Translations under genes and position numbers: made by a program
The notes under the pieces: model-generated
Told to the model about the DNA's origin: nothing
Databases searched by the model: none
Seen by the model: the letters and a program-made list of their open reading frames with translations, nothing else
Shown: positions 52,051 to 64,000 of the stretch, in pieces
Position numbering within the stretch: the first letter of the stretch is position 1
Layout of the letters: each line of letters starts with the position of its first letter
Assembly: GCA_945910005.1 (NCBI GenBank)
Contig: OX246745.1
Location: forward strand, 15,152,274 to 15,216,273
Direction of reading: 5' to 3'
Length of the DNA: 64,000 nucleotides
Source of the DNA: Isoperla grammatica
Lineage: Eukaryota; Arthropoda; Insecta; Plecoptera; Perlodidae

Positions 52051-55000
52051 TGTATATTCCACATGCAAAATGCTTGTGTTTTTTTTTTATAAACATCTCA
52101 TTCATATAAACTGTCCATGCGTTAATGTTATTGGTTTATTGTTTGCTGTGTCACCTCACTTATTGCATGGCTTGCGTCTATAGAATATCAGTTTTTTTCT
52201 GCAGAGCGTAAAGCAGGTAGGTATTGTATATTGTCATTGCGTTCTGTATGCACCTTTTCGAGGTAAATAATACGTGCATGCACAGACTATTGATACGCTA
52301 TTAGTTTTATTTGTTCTGTATTTACAGCTGTTCACAGAACCCACAAGTATAACATGACATAGAACTTAGAGAAGCAAAATAAGCAAAGCCAAATGGTTAA
52401 AGTTAAGATAGATAAGTTAAAATACATATACGGAGTGAAAGATTTGCGATAACGGGAGTGCTGCACAATGAGTCTAAAAATATGGATGTGATGTTGTCAC
52501 AATTTATTTTGTTTTACAATTATCATAGCTTATTAATATAATTTAAAAAAATGATTAAATTTATGTTTAGTTTTTTTGCGATAGAAGAGAGAAAACAACA
52601 CGAACTCTTACTTTGTGTGAAAAAAATATTGTGGTTTAATAGTTGTGTTGTAAGTTTTACACTGTCTTTAATTCCAACAAAAATATGCGAATACAAGTTT
52701 GAGATGATTTTTTTATGATATGAAGATGTATGGATTGATTGTCAACAAGTATCGCACTGTAATTATATGAATACAGATAACGTGCACATTAACATGTAGG
52801 ACTATACAAATAAATAAGTGAATATCGTGACTGTTATTAAGGTAGTTTGAAGTTTTTCCTATTTAATTTGAAACACAACTTTTTAAGGATTTTGGATGAA
52901 ACAAGAGAGAAAGATACAGAAAACTAGGGGCAGTGAAGAGAGAGAAAGAAATGGCTAAAAGCTTCAATATGATCGAAGAAAATAATATGTTTTCTCAGAC
53001 AGTATTTATTGTTCAATTGTCCCGGGTCGGTTTCCTATTTCCAAACTATCTCTTTTTGCAACAGATGGCTCTTTACGAAAGACTTCAATGAAAGTTCGTG
53101 ATATGTGGCAGGCAGGCAAATAGAAGAAATCTAATGCTACCACCAAAGGCCAAATAACTATGAATGGTAACATATATAATATCATAGCTGGGTTTGGCGC
53201 AGATAGGTTAACCGAACCTCTTTTGAAACTTACCTTTCATGGAAAGGTCACAAGATCTTATTTTAAAATGGCATCTGCAGATATTCTTTGTAGCAAAGGT
53301 TAGAGGAGTGTTATCGGATCAATTGATCTAAGTCAGGCATGGTGGTTATTGGAGAATTCTCGAACTCTTTGATAGATAGTGTGGAAAATGAGGAAATAGC
53401 CTACTTCGAAGAACAAACACTCAGAGAAGCTTATCGAACACTCAAATAGCGGTATAGTTTCGTTGCAAATATTTTGAGACACGAAGAATATAATATTAAT
53501 ATAATACACTTGTGTTTGCAGTGAACATAAAATTACTAATAACAAGTTGTTTAATTTAAAAGTTGAATGAAATGTTTATTGCTTGAAGGGTATGAAGAAA
53601 TTTCACGTGGTTTATAGTCACTAGTCTGAAAACATTTATGAATAAAACTTTTTAAAATTTATTTCTCTGGCTCACTGAATAACAATAATGTTCGCCTGTT
53701 ACAAAGCTAACATCTATCTCTACTAAATATTTACCGAAACCCACAAAATTGTACATTTTTACGCAATTCAACCCTTCCACTCATTTTGAAAACTTGTGTA
53801 ACTCTTATAAATCAACTTTGACATAGACTTATCACCCGGCATTGTCTAGTACGTGAACACTGTATCTGTACTGTATGTATGTTCTACCTATACTGCGGAA
53901 CCCCCGATTTATGCCAGATAAGATATTGCTTTAAAATGATTTTAAATTGTCATAAAGTAACCCAAAATATGTCTTCCTTTAGAGAATCTAGTACTCTTCT
54001 TACGAATGTTTCTCATTCTGAATCAACATTTCCACTTGTAAAATTGTCCTTAATTTTTTAAAATATATTGTTGCAATGCACCTTTCATAACTTAAACAAG
54101 AACACTTGTAAAACGGAAATATTGATTGGAACAATTAATCATATATAAGAACACTGAATTATCTAGGTGATGACATGTTTTAGTTTAGTTTGTGGGAATT
54201 TTAAATCATTTTAAAGCACAGCCAGTAACAACCAGAAATTGTGGGTTCCTCAAAGTAGATGGACATCATCCAGCCTCTGATTTGCTTTTTACTTCATATA
54301 ATTGAAGTGTGAAAGTGATCGTAGATAGGGGTATGCCGTGCGTGCAGCCTGAGAAAAGTGTGTACGTGTCTAAGTGTGGTGGTGACAGCTGGAATTCTCG
54401 ATCGATAGATTTCATTTCACGAAAGAGTTTTAAAATGCTCCTGGATGATGAGACTATAACAATATACACTAAAGGAATGTTGTTTAGAGACATTCAACTT
54501 TGATGTTCTTGTCATCTACGTTAGACAGTTTATTTATTACATCACTTTCCCCTGAACATTCACTTATCGCACAATCTATTTGAGTGACGATGTCTCCTTA
54601 TTTAAAGGTGAATGTTCTCAACGTCTGTTGTAAACAGTACAAGGCCTGGATCAATCAACCGAGGCGCGATAGCTGCCGTAAGGTACGATTCACATAGGGA
54701 TTCCCATGAGGAACCACTATCACCACCACTCTTGAAAGGCGGCGGGAGTTTACTTGAGTGAGCCGCAAATCACATTAATAGATCAGGAGGTTAGGTTGTT
54801 GAGAGTACATTACACCAAACTTTTCGCAGTTTGACAATCACATTATCGGGACAAAAACTCTAACCTCTTATCTCCATGGGTCAAAGGTTCAACTCTGAAG
54901 TACTTAACTTGAAAGTGCGGCATTGAAGTTACTCAGGAAACTATAATTACAATGTTATTCTAAAAATGAAATGAAATGAATGACGTGATAATATCTACTG

Positions 55001-55688
55001 ATGTCAAAATACATATTTTAAATGAGAACTGTTTCTGTATGCTCACCTAATATCCAACCATAACGGTGAATTTGTTATAAATACGTAGACAATTCATCCT
55101 TTGTCAAAATCACAACCAACCAAGCGCAACGTTCGCCTCTTTATTTCTTCACGTATGAGCGGAGTTTCTTCCCCCAAGCCACAGAAATAACAAGAAAGTT
55201 TCCCTTTGCCAACATGTTTTATTGACAGCATGACAGACAGAGGCAAGAGCTTTGTTGTTTAAAATTTTTGGTTGTATATGACTCGTCGAATTCACATTAT
55301 ACACCGTTAAATAATGACGTTAAAATATACATGATACATAGTATGGAATAAGACATGTTTCAACATAGAAGTTCTAAGAACAGAAGCAAAATTTCCTCTC
55401 AGTGGTCAAACAAAAGAAATGGCTCCATTTGACGCACAGTTGTTTCAGTGGGAATTATCATCCATAATTTCTGGGGCCATAAACATGAAACATAGGCCTA
55501 CATCTTAAAAACTATTAAAGCTATTCGCATTAAATTTTGTGTACGGTTTCATAATAGTATAATCCACATAATTGTCTCACAGAAACATGTGTAGTTCATT
55601 ACTTAATAAGTTAGTATCTTTTCTTGGGTAGAAATGTAGCGAAACTTATCCAAAAGTCCAAAACATAAATCCCCAAACAAAACCTAAT
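52051..55688. other. No recognised gene
   Basis: AT-rich. A 64-codon plus-strand frame at 54309-54503 overlaps a 75-codon minus-strand frame; neither resembles a known protein or has a convincing context. Confidence 0.45.
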
Positions 55689-56172
55689 GTCATTACAGGT
55701 TTAATTGAGGAAAACATTACCAACTGTCAATGGCATAACAAATGTTCAGCTATACAGCTCAACTAGTTTCTCAGTTGTTTCTAAACGCCATCAAGTTAAC
55801 TTGTAAAACGTCATTACAGGTTTAACTGAGGCACACATTACCAACTGTCAATGATATAACAGATGTTCAGCTATACAGCTCAACTAGTTTCTCAGTTGTT
55901 TCTAAATGCCATCAAGTTAACTTGTAAAACGTCATTAGAGGTTTAACTGAGGTACACATTACCAACTGTCAATGACATAACAGATGTTCAGCGATACAGC
56001 TCAAGTAGTTTATCAGTTGTTCCTAAATGCCATCAAGTTAACTTGTAAAACATCATTAGAGGTTTAACTGAGGCCCACATTACCAACTGTCAATGGCATA
56101 ACAAATGTTCAGCGATACAGCTTAAGTAGTTTCTCAGTTGATCCTAAATGCCGTCAAGTTAACTTGTAAAAC
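55689..56172. repeat. 121-bp tandem repeat, 4 copies
   Basis: Copies start near 55689, 55810, 55931 and 56052. Each contains CATTACCAACTGTCAATG, GATGTTCAGC and CATCAAGTTAACTTGTAAAA. Differences between copies are a few percent. Confidence 0.95.
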
Positions 56173-58029
56173 GTACTAGGGCAAGTCCCCAATCCATTGG
56201 TTGTTAAGACAGGGAATTGGTAAACAGACTCGGTATGAGAGCACTAGAAACAGATCCACACTAGGGATAAGTAAGCGCGTCTCCTTCAATACACTTGAGA
56301 GCTCGTGTCATGGTTCTCTCTATTGATGGCGAGGGAGTTCATCCAGAACGTAGAGAGATACTGAGACAGTCTTGTTGAGTTAACAAAGGTGAGCCAGAAG
56401 CTCTTACGTTCTCAAGTTTCCAGTTGAAATGCTTTCATAGAATTGCGTATTAACCTTCCACGGGGATTTATTGTCCGTACTCATTAATTTGTAACTAGAC
56501 TCGTTTGGGTAATTGGAAATAATGTACGAAGTCAAAATATCGTATTCACCTACGTTTTCCTCATAATACAAATTGTTCTATAATAACGATGGAAAGTTAT
56601 TTTTCACTGAGCGTACTCGGTGTGCCGGCAAATACTAAGTGTATATGCAAAATTTTATTAATTTTACATTGATAACTAGTTCTTTTCATGGATATTTGAA
56701 CGAAAAATGGAATTGTGGTAATTAAAGTTGTCCTAATGTAACTAACTAGTCTCATGCAGTCAAAATACCCGAGTGCATTATAGAAACAACTTCTTTTTTT
56801 GCTCCTTCAGTTCCTACCATATATACATTATAGGATATAGTCGGTAATTAACACACAGTTCAGCAGAGTAATTGTTTATACAAAGAAAGTCGCTATAAAA
56901 ATACGTGGAAATTGGTTAAAAATCTGTGAGAAAACGTTTGTCTCAAAACTCCATCCATACAATTATTCTCAGACCCAGAAGAGCCGATGTTTGCCGATGT
57001 TTGCCGATGTTGATAGAAGATGTATAGCCTAGCGGCTCAACCACCGACTGAACGCTATCAATAACCAGTGTCTGAGTTATCTTTCACTTTATACTCGGCT
57101 TCTTGATTCAAACTGGAGATTTAGACACAATGAAATGTTCTATAGAGAATTGGACAGGTTAAAATCGAAAACGTTGTAAACGAAATCGTATCTTCTAAAC
57201 TTGAGGGGCTCATTGGATCGCAACCAATTAGCTGAGACCGGCGAAGCGAGTCTTCAGCGTGTTTGGTTCAGAACATCCTGAGATCTGGATCACTCTAGCT
57301 GAATTAATGATTTACTGAGCTATGTTCACTCGTCTGGCAATAAGTGTTCACGAAATTAACGAATTCAATTGTCTTCATGGCAAAGTAATCTCCCGTACAA
57401 AATTGACGTGTATCCCACTTCAGTAGATGTAATATTAACAATATCGTCCCATAGGGACTAGTGGACAGGATAGCCGATGGTTTATATCGGCCCCATTAAA
57501 CCCCTTGTTGAATATAACTCGAGCAGAAAGACAGAAGGACAGCAACGTCCAAAGTATTAATTGTTATTTAATAACTTGGCGTTTAACTGTAAACCAATTT
57601 CAGTGTTCCAGAGAGTTAAGAGATAGTGGCGTTTTGGTGACAATCAGAAACTTGATTTGAAACATGAGCGAGTCTAGTGTGTTAGAATTGTCTGGCTCTC
57701 GACGATGAAGTTAATTAATTAGTGAGCATGCATCTCGCCACATGATATGCCCACCCAGAATATTCATCACCAGACAAATAACCACGAAAATAGTTCTGAA
57801 ATTGAAAGTAAAATTATCTCTAATACGCTGGATATGCCACAAAAGAATATTAATGAACAATAACAACGAATATTCAGAAATATTTGTAGATTATAGCAAA
57901 CGTTGAAAAGTAGGTAATTATATTGTAATTCGAAATATTAATGTTACAGTTAGTAGCAGAGCAAAGCAAATACCAAAACTTATGAGTTGGCAGCCCTGCG
58001 AGTGCAGCGCGCAAGAGAGTTAAAGCCTC
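56173..58029. other. No recognised gene
   Basis: No exon, RNA or transposon end was recognised. A three-fold GCCGATGTTT repeat lies near 56993. Confidence 0.45.
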
Positions 58030-58195
58030 AAATGCTTAGTCGTTCCTCACGTGCTCCTTAACTCATCCTTTCCTCAGATTCGCCCAACTACCAATCACAG
58101 AGCAGCATTGTCATGTGGACTGCTCTGTGATTGGTGGTTGGGCGAGTCTGAGAAAAGTCTGAGTTGAGGAGCACGTGAGGAACGACTATGCATTT
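58030..58195. repeat. 166-bp hairpin (near-perfect inverted repeat)
   Basis: Arms 58030-58105 and 58120-58195 pair with about 90% identity around a 14-base loop. Each arm contains TCGTTCCTCACGTGCTCC and CCAATCACAGAGCAG. No clear target duplication. It is probably a small MITE, but a transcript would fold into a long stem. Confidence 0.85.
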
Positions 58196-60536
58196 TACCC
58201 TTAGACTCTTTCAGTCATAATATGCAAATCTTCTTGGTGCTGCTTGGAAAAAACACATTGTTAGATGTTTAATCTTTTTATTCTGAAGTACGATTAGTTT
58301 TAAACATTATTTTCACATTTGTAGGTCAACATGTACCGATATAATATTTTGGTGGGTTTTAACCTGACTATCTCATTTAAATACCATGTTGGCTTTTATT
58401 CTCTTTAGTGATAGAAGAAGCAGTGTGCCTATGCTCGTCATATGTAAATACAAGGCTGCAGGATGATACAAAATTCATCCCAAAGCCATCAAGAGATGTT
58501 TTTGTTACTCGCACTTCTGTCAAATAATGATTGATCTCATGTTTTGTTCTCCTACCGTTAGAATATTCAAATTGAGCTGCCGTAGAGAATTCATCAATAC
58601 TTTAATCCTATTGAATAGAATGTCAGGAGGGAGTAGGTGATATTATTTTTTCCGAAAATGCATTTAGCAAATAAAACTGCTCTGAGATGTGTAAAACATT
58701 CAAATAATTAAATAATTGTCTGTTGGTGGATAAGAAACGGAAGTACATTTTATGGGAGGGACGAGAAACCTTAATATAACTATTTTAAAGCCACGAAAAG
58801 TGTACCAGCAGCCTTGAACTTTCATTGATTTGGTTATATCCCTGACCCAAAAAATTACTACTCGGTAAAGGCTTATATAAGAAATAAATCTTTTCTATAA
58901 AGAAGCTCGGTTTACTATCAAGTACATTTTTATGCAGTTGTCGTCTAGTGATTTAACTTTTTTCTCCCCTGTGTATATCAGTCGTTTTGAGTCAACATCA
59001 CATTGCTATACAGCTCACAGAATGTATTCCTGTTTGCACTTCGCAAAGAAGTTTTTTTGTAACAGAACATACCAGCTTTCATTTATATTTACTCACCCTA
59101 CAATATTTATTTTTCCTCTAACCATCAGGTTAGGTTACATCTTCAAATATGCACTTAACGTTAATTGATGGAAATGTCAGTGTGTGGTTTAATGTTAGCT
59201 TTGTACGTCATTGAGAGCAACCACAGGAATAATTTATACTATATTTCTTTAATGGTATCATTTGTATCCAGCGTAAATATTTACATTGCGGTTTTTACGT
59301 TGATGAACTCAAACTGAGCTGACCGAACATTTAACTGCGCTGAAAAATAAATTGACGTTTTGCTCTGAATCTATTCGTCCAAAGCGTTTACGAACAGTTC
59401 ACTTTACCGCGGTAGATTCCGAGTAAACTGACTGTAAATTACCGTCGTATCCCACCACATCCATCATGACTCGACATAGTTATCATTTTCAGACAATTGC
59501 CAGAAACAATCGAAACGAAAAATACAAGTAAGAAGTACGAAGAAAATGATGAAAGAAATGTTCTATTCTCTTTTGTTTTGATGTTCTTGGATCATATTCT
59601 ATATTGCTACATTTATAAGATTTTCGTTCGTTCACAGATAAAATGAACACCGCCTGGTTCGTTGTTGAGAAAATAATACGAACAATCTGTTCAAAATGTG
59701 TTTATTATTGAACGGGTTGGTCACAAATGAACTAACACCCACACGTAGATATGATATTACTGTACAAGCAGGTTAAATATTTATAATAATCCTGCTATTA
59801 GTTCAAGAGTAATTAGTGGACAACAAATTCATGTGAACGCGTTTAAACAAACAAATAAATAATCTTAGTGATATAAAACAGATGGCGATTTTGATGAAAC
59901 GATTAGGTTATAATAAATGATAATTTTAACCTTCCATAAAACATTTAAATGTCTAATAAGCTTTAGTTAATTACTTCAACACTGACATTAATGAAATGCT
60001 TTTATGTCACAGAAATTAGTGCTGAAATTTGTTGCTTGTTTTCGACTGAATTAACACCTGGGCTATAGTGGCGGGGATACGGCTTCAATTTATTTCGCAC
60101 AGCATATACATCGTTAATCACAGCCTGTTGTTTCAAATCTATTAATAATCAGTTGACAGACGTCCCAGTGCAAACTAGAAGTGTTTGCCACTATAATTGA
60201 TTGCATGCCTATCTTTCTAATTCAAAATTAACTTTCCACATACTGGAGTTAAGAGCTTTGTTTAATCTATTCTTGATATTGGTAAGTAAGGTAATAAAAT
60301 TACTTGTTAACTTCTAGAACTCGTAGAAATTAATATTGTATTGCAATATCACATTCTTTGGTCCTGAAAAATATTGCATTGTTATACAAAATAAAATATT
60401 TTTTTAAATCTTCAAATTATACCTTTTTTTTGCTTTTTGGTTAATTTCTTTAAAAAAACAATCGTTTCCAATTGTAACAGACACACTACACGGTTTTTCT
60501 ATTTCAACGCAAACACTTTTTCTCCTCGACAAAGAA
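58196..60536. other. No recognised gene
   Basis: AT-rich without recognised features. Confidence 0.45.
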
Positions 60537-60548
60537 TCTACGACGTAA

Positions 60549-61206
60549 TAATAATAATAACTTTATTAACAAATAATAGGTACAGGTAATCAAACATAAA
60601 GATTATTAAAAAGGAATTCCTAGAACAAAAATCTGAGAAAAAATAGTTCTTAACTTCCTACTTAGGTATACTTAGGGTTAGCACACTTAGTGTCTAAAAA
60701 TATAACTTATGATATTGTCAGGGGAAAAAATTATAAAAAAAAACCCACACACGTGACGCACTTGGCACTTGTACATTAAATAAAGAATCTTGTAATTTGT
60801 GTGGTTGAACTTGGTCGATGGATGATTATTTAAGTAGTATATGTTTAGGAAGTCTATGTTTGTATCGCTTGAACGGTAGTGAAAGAAGGTTATATTGTCC
60901 TAGACTATGAATCAGACTGCTGGTGGAATTTTTATCACATGATTGGTAGAATTTGTCCGTCAGTTTAAATGCAAAATCGTAGATTGTAGGGAGTTTGAAA
61001 AAGTTGTGGATCACTTGTATAAGGGTAAATTTGGGTATGTTCCCAATCATACGGAGGCACTTGTTTTGCACGACTTGCATTTTTTTGAAGTTAGTTTTGG
61101 ACGTAGAACTCCACACTGGCGCTGCGTAGGTTAGTATTGGCCGGATAATCATTGTGTAAAGAAGGCGTTTATTTTGTATGTGTAATTTGCTGTTTTTGTT
61201 GAGGAG
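60549..61206 (-). mobile_element. 5'-truncated non-LTR retrotransposon with 12-bp target duplication
   Basis: Flanked by TCTACGACGTAA at 60537-60548 and 61207-61218. On the minus strand the frame reads LLNKNSKLHIQNKRLLYTMI, then IRPILTYAAPVWSSTSKTNF, through NKCLRMIGNIPKFT, ending at a stop near 60826. This is the C-terminal part of a Jockey/CR1-type reverse transcriptase. The 3' untranslated part ends AATAAAGTTATTATTATTAT, i.e. a (TTA)n tail at the target site. The intact frame and exact duplication suggest recent insertion. Confidence 0.9.
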
Positions 61207-61218
61207 TCTACGACGTAA

Positions 61219-64000
61219 GCTCCTAATAGAAGGTAATATGATATTGATACAAAATTAAGGTTTCGATGGTTTGGCATCTCTACTTAAATGACGCTGTGTA
61301 AATAACGCTATAAGTTAAGAAATGTAGCCTGGATTGGGACTCGATTCCAGTTCTACCCGATATGCTAACAGGGCGCCACGCATCATAACATCTACATAAT
61401 CTTGCCATCGCGGTTACCACTATTGTAAGCTACGTGAATTACACAATAAACACGTGTTGATACATTTAGTTGCCACATATCCCGTCTTTGACGATGTCTC
61501 TACTAAAGCTCTTATGCGGTAACTAATGTCTCTCCTACTCTGTGTGGCTGTGCTTCACTCAAAAATCTGTAGTATATTCAACGTTGTATGTAGTGAGATG
61601 GCTTTTTTGAAATATGCTACAGTGCATGAATATTGCTAAAAGCGTTATTTTAGGTATGGAGAATGGTTCAAATTTCAAATCTTTCATGCGAAACGCCATA
61701 TCAATGTTGTCTTCAAGACAAACATTTTTAAGACATTTGGCATTCTCTTTGATTTAAATCTATTCCTATGTATTTTGCCTGCTGCTTAATAGTTCATGAA
61801 TCAATTTGTCACCACTTTAACTTCGCAAAGAATCATAAACCACTTTGTGTCTTTTTTCTCTGGATGGAATGTTGAAATGCGGAGAGATTTCAATATGAGA
61901 TTTGATATCGGCGGAGGTAATTTATTTTCTACCACAGCGTAACACGGAGCTCTCGTAAATCACGACTAAGGTAAATCTTATTCAAAAGATTCTGAAATAA
62001 AAAGACATCAGAAGAAGTAAATAAGTTTGCATTTCTGATGTAGTTGAATGCTAAAATACCTAACTGTTGATGTGTTATTCGCGAAACGTTTTAAGTATGC
62101 CGTATATTTTCTATACTACAGGTTTGAATCCTCTTCACTTTTTGTATTTTTTGTTAGGTATGTAACGTATTTCCGTGCGCATGTAAAGCTAGCTATTGCT
62201 TTTTTCCACTGGATTTTGTTTTTTGTTTAGTAAGTATGCTCCATGTATCTGCTGACATGTTGCATGTTAACAATAGTGGACGCTGATATTTCGAGAGTGT
62301 TGGAAAAAAGAAGAATTAACTTATCACAAGTCACAACCAATTACAGTTACACAATGTCACGATCTTTTAAATGCCATGTCGTTCCTGAACGCAAACGAAA
62401 TTCAAATTAAGATGAGTTAAACGAGTTTGCTGGTTTAGATTTATCTCAAGCGCATTTAAGCGAAACTTAAGCTCATGTGCAGTTATGGCACCTACAGTTG
62501 GCACAATGTTAACTCTATAGAGCAACTGAAATTTAATTGTAATGAAGCATATTCTGTATTGATTGCATTAAAAGTTTTTAACTGTGACTTCTTTTCGTAT
62601 TGAGTTCTTTGCTTTGTTGCATAAAGAAGAATTTTTTATTTGTTATATTCGGTTTGTTTGACTAGTGCTTTTTAAGTTTTAATGTTCGACAAAAATGTGT
62701 TCATTATCTTGATGTAATTATGTTTAACAGAAGCGGGGTAACACATTTTCCCGTTCATGTCGTTTTCACAGAGATTTTGAAAGAAGTAAAAATAAGAAAA
62801 ACGTAAAGAAATATATTATTTAGTTTAAAAGACTAATTAATGTCACCTCACGTTGTAAGTTAACATGACGTTCATGCACGCATATTTCACTTTGGCGTAA
62901 ATGTTCTTGTCAGCTAGGGAGGGATAACTGAAATTATTTGTTTATCTTGGTAAAACTATGGTATTATAATTTTGAATGGGGGTATTGATTAGGTTTTCTG
63001 TGTACTGTGTACATATATAAAAACAGACAATGCAAGTAAGCCATTCCGAAAATATATTAAAATCTCCTATAACAATAGCTTTATATTCAATATTCTTTGC
63101 TGGTTTACTAAGAGCAGGATATATAAATACAGCATTCCATTGCATTAGTTTGTTTGATTACGTCATATTTACCTTTTACAGCAGTCGAGTCTCTTTCGTT
63201 AGTCGCAGGAAGTTAAATAAGATTTTGAAAGTTCAAACGAATTAATAGTGGTTGTCAAACACCCCTTTCCTTTTCCAGCACTTAGTACGACTTAATTGAG
63301 TAAAGCATAAAATAATAAACTACCAGAAGCTCACTAAAAATAAATACCTTGAAGTGACACATTTCGTTAAAATTAAAAAATCATGTAAATTAAAAAAAGA
63401 AAAACATAAATTTAACAGCTTCCAGATCAAATCTGCAAAAATACGTTCACTGTTTATTCTATCTTCAGGTAAGACAAGAATATAGAGAATAAGCCTCCAG
63501 GTTTCTGGGTAGCGGTGATATTCTTAAACTCGAGAGAGTTATCATGGGTTTGAGTTGAAGAACATTTAAGTATGGAACTCGTTCATTATGTTGATAATTT
63601 GAGCAAACGCAATTATTTCCCGTCTCCTTAAAAGCGCTACAACTAAGTTTATAAAAGAGCCTCTCAACATCTTGTCGCTTTGAAATTGCGACTTTTGGGA
63701 AACCGCAAGGCACAATACTTCTGAAAACACGCCATTGTATTCCCTTTGTTGTTGTAGTGTATTAAACTGGGTCGCGACAAAGTGTAGAAATAAGTGATTC
63801 GATTAAAAGATAGTAACCGTATTCAACAGAACAGAAGACTAACAGTTAAATCTAGCTACATTTGCCAGAGATTTAACTTTTATCCAGTCACTGCAACACA
63901 AAGCTCAAGATTGATACGTTTAACCAATCCACGTGGGCCTTGTTCCAGTGGTTTTCATGTTCACTTGTTAGTCATTACAAAACATGCCGAAGACCATATT
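61219..64000. other. No recognised gene
   Basis: AT-rich. A tRNA-like promoter echo at about 61322-61380 (minus) is too weak to call. The upstream exons of the receptor were not found here. Confidence 0.4.

Noticed and set aside
54309..54503. 64-codon plus-strand frame with balanced composition
   Set aside because: No homology, no clear splice or promoter context, and an equally long frame lies opposite; not supportable as a gene.
61322..61380. tRNA gene or tRNA-derived SINE head on the minus strand
   Set aside because: A GGAATCGAGTCCC stretch resembles a B box, but no cloverleaf or proper A box can be drawn.

Overview
This is an AT-rich stretch of an animal nuclear genome. It has GT-AG introns, vertebrate-style polyadenylation signals, many short DNA transposons and long simple-sequence arrays. 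The gene set (FAN1, JMJD7 and a glycine/GABA/glutamate-type Cys-loop receptor) and the dense TAGGCCTA-type words in the first 21 kb suggest a non-vertebrate animal. A marine deuterostome such as an echinoderm is possible, but this is only an impression.

Layout. At 1-3.6 kb there are three short DNA transposons (Harbinger-like, mariner-like, hAT-like). At 3619-6204 (+) lies FAN1, a DNA-repair nuclease whose whole recognised coding region is one exon. It has the SAP region and an intact VRR-NUC nuclease, but no visible UBZ4 zinc finger. At 6.2-13.4 kb there is no gene I can recognise, only a pogo-like and three hAT-like MITEs. At 21011-13682 (-) lies JMJD7, a JmjC lysyl hydroxylase. I reconstructed it as four exons whose splice phases all agree (372 residues). 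Its 3.5-kb second intron carries a 1.1-kb hAT element and a 1.85-kb TTAA-flanked element with ~540-bp inverted arms.

At 48210-26790 (-) lies the 3' part of a Cys-loop ligand-gated chloride channel gene. Seven consecutive exons with matching phases encode the ligand-binding domain from loop D onward and all four membrane helices (339 residues). The N-terminal exons were not found and must lie to the right, in the window or beyond it. Three of its splice sites lie in or beside tandem repeats: a 40-bp duplication of the TM2 5' splice site, a 30-bp minisatellite next to another 5' splice site, and a 1.18-kb (TATG)n array 40 bp upstream of a 3' splice site.

The right 16 kb (48.2-64 kb) has no recognised exon. 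It holds two minisatellites (85 bp x7, 121 bp x4), a near-perfect 166-bp hairpin, and two 5'-truncated non-LTR retrotransposon fragments, one with an intact 12-bp target-site duplication.

The three genes have unrelated roles (DNA crosslink repair, lysine hydroxylation of translation-associated GTPases, neuronal inhibition), and nothing suggests joint regulation. No prokaryote-like system, CRISPR array or viral gene was seen. The main interest is repeat biology acting on splicing and intron structure.
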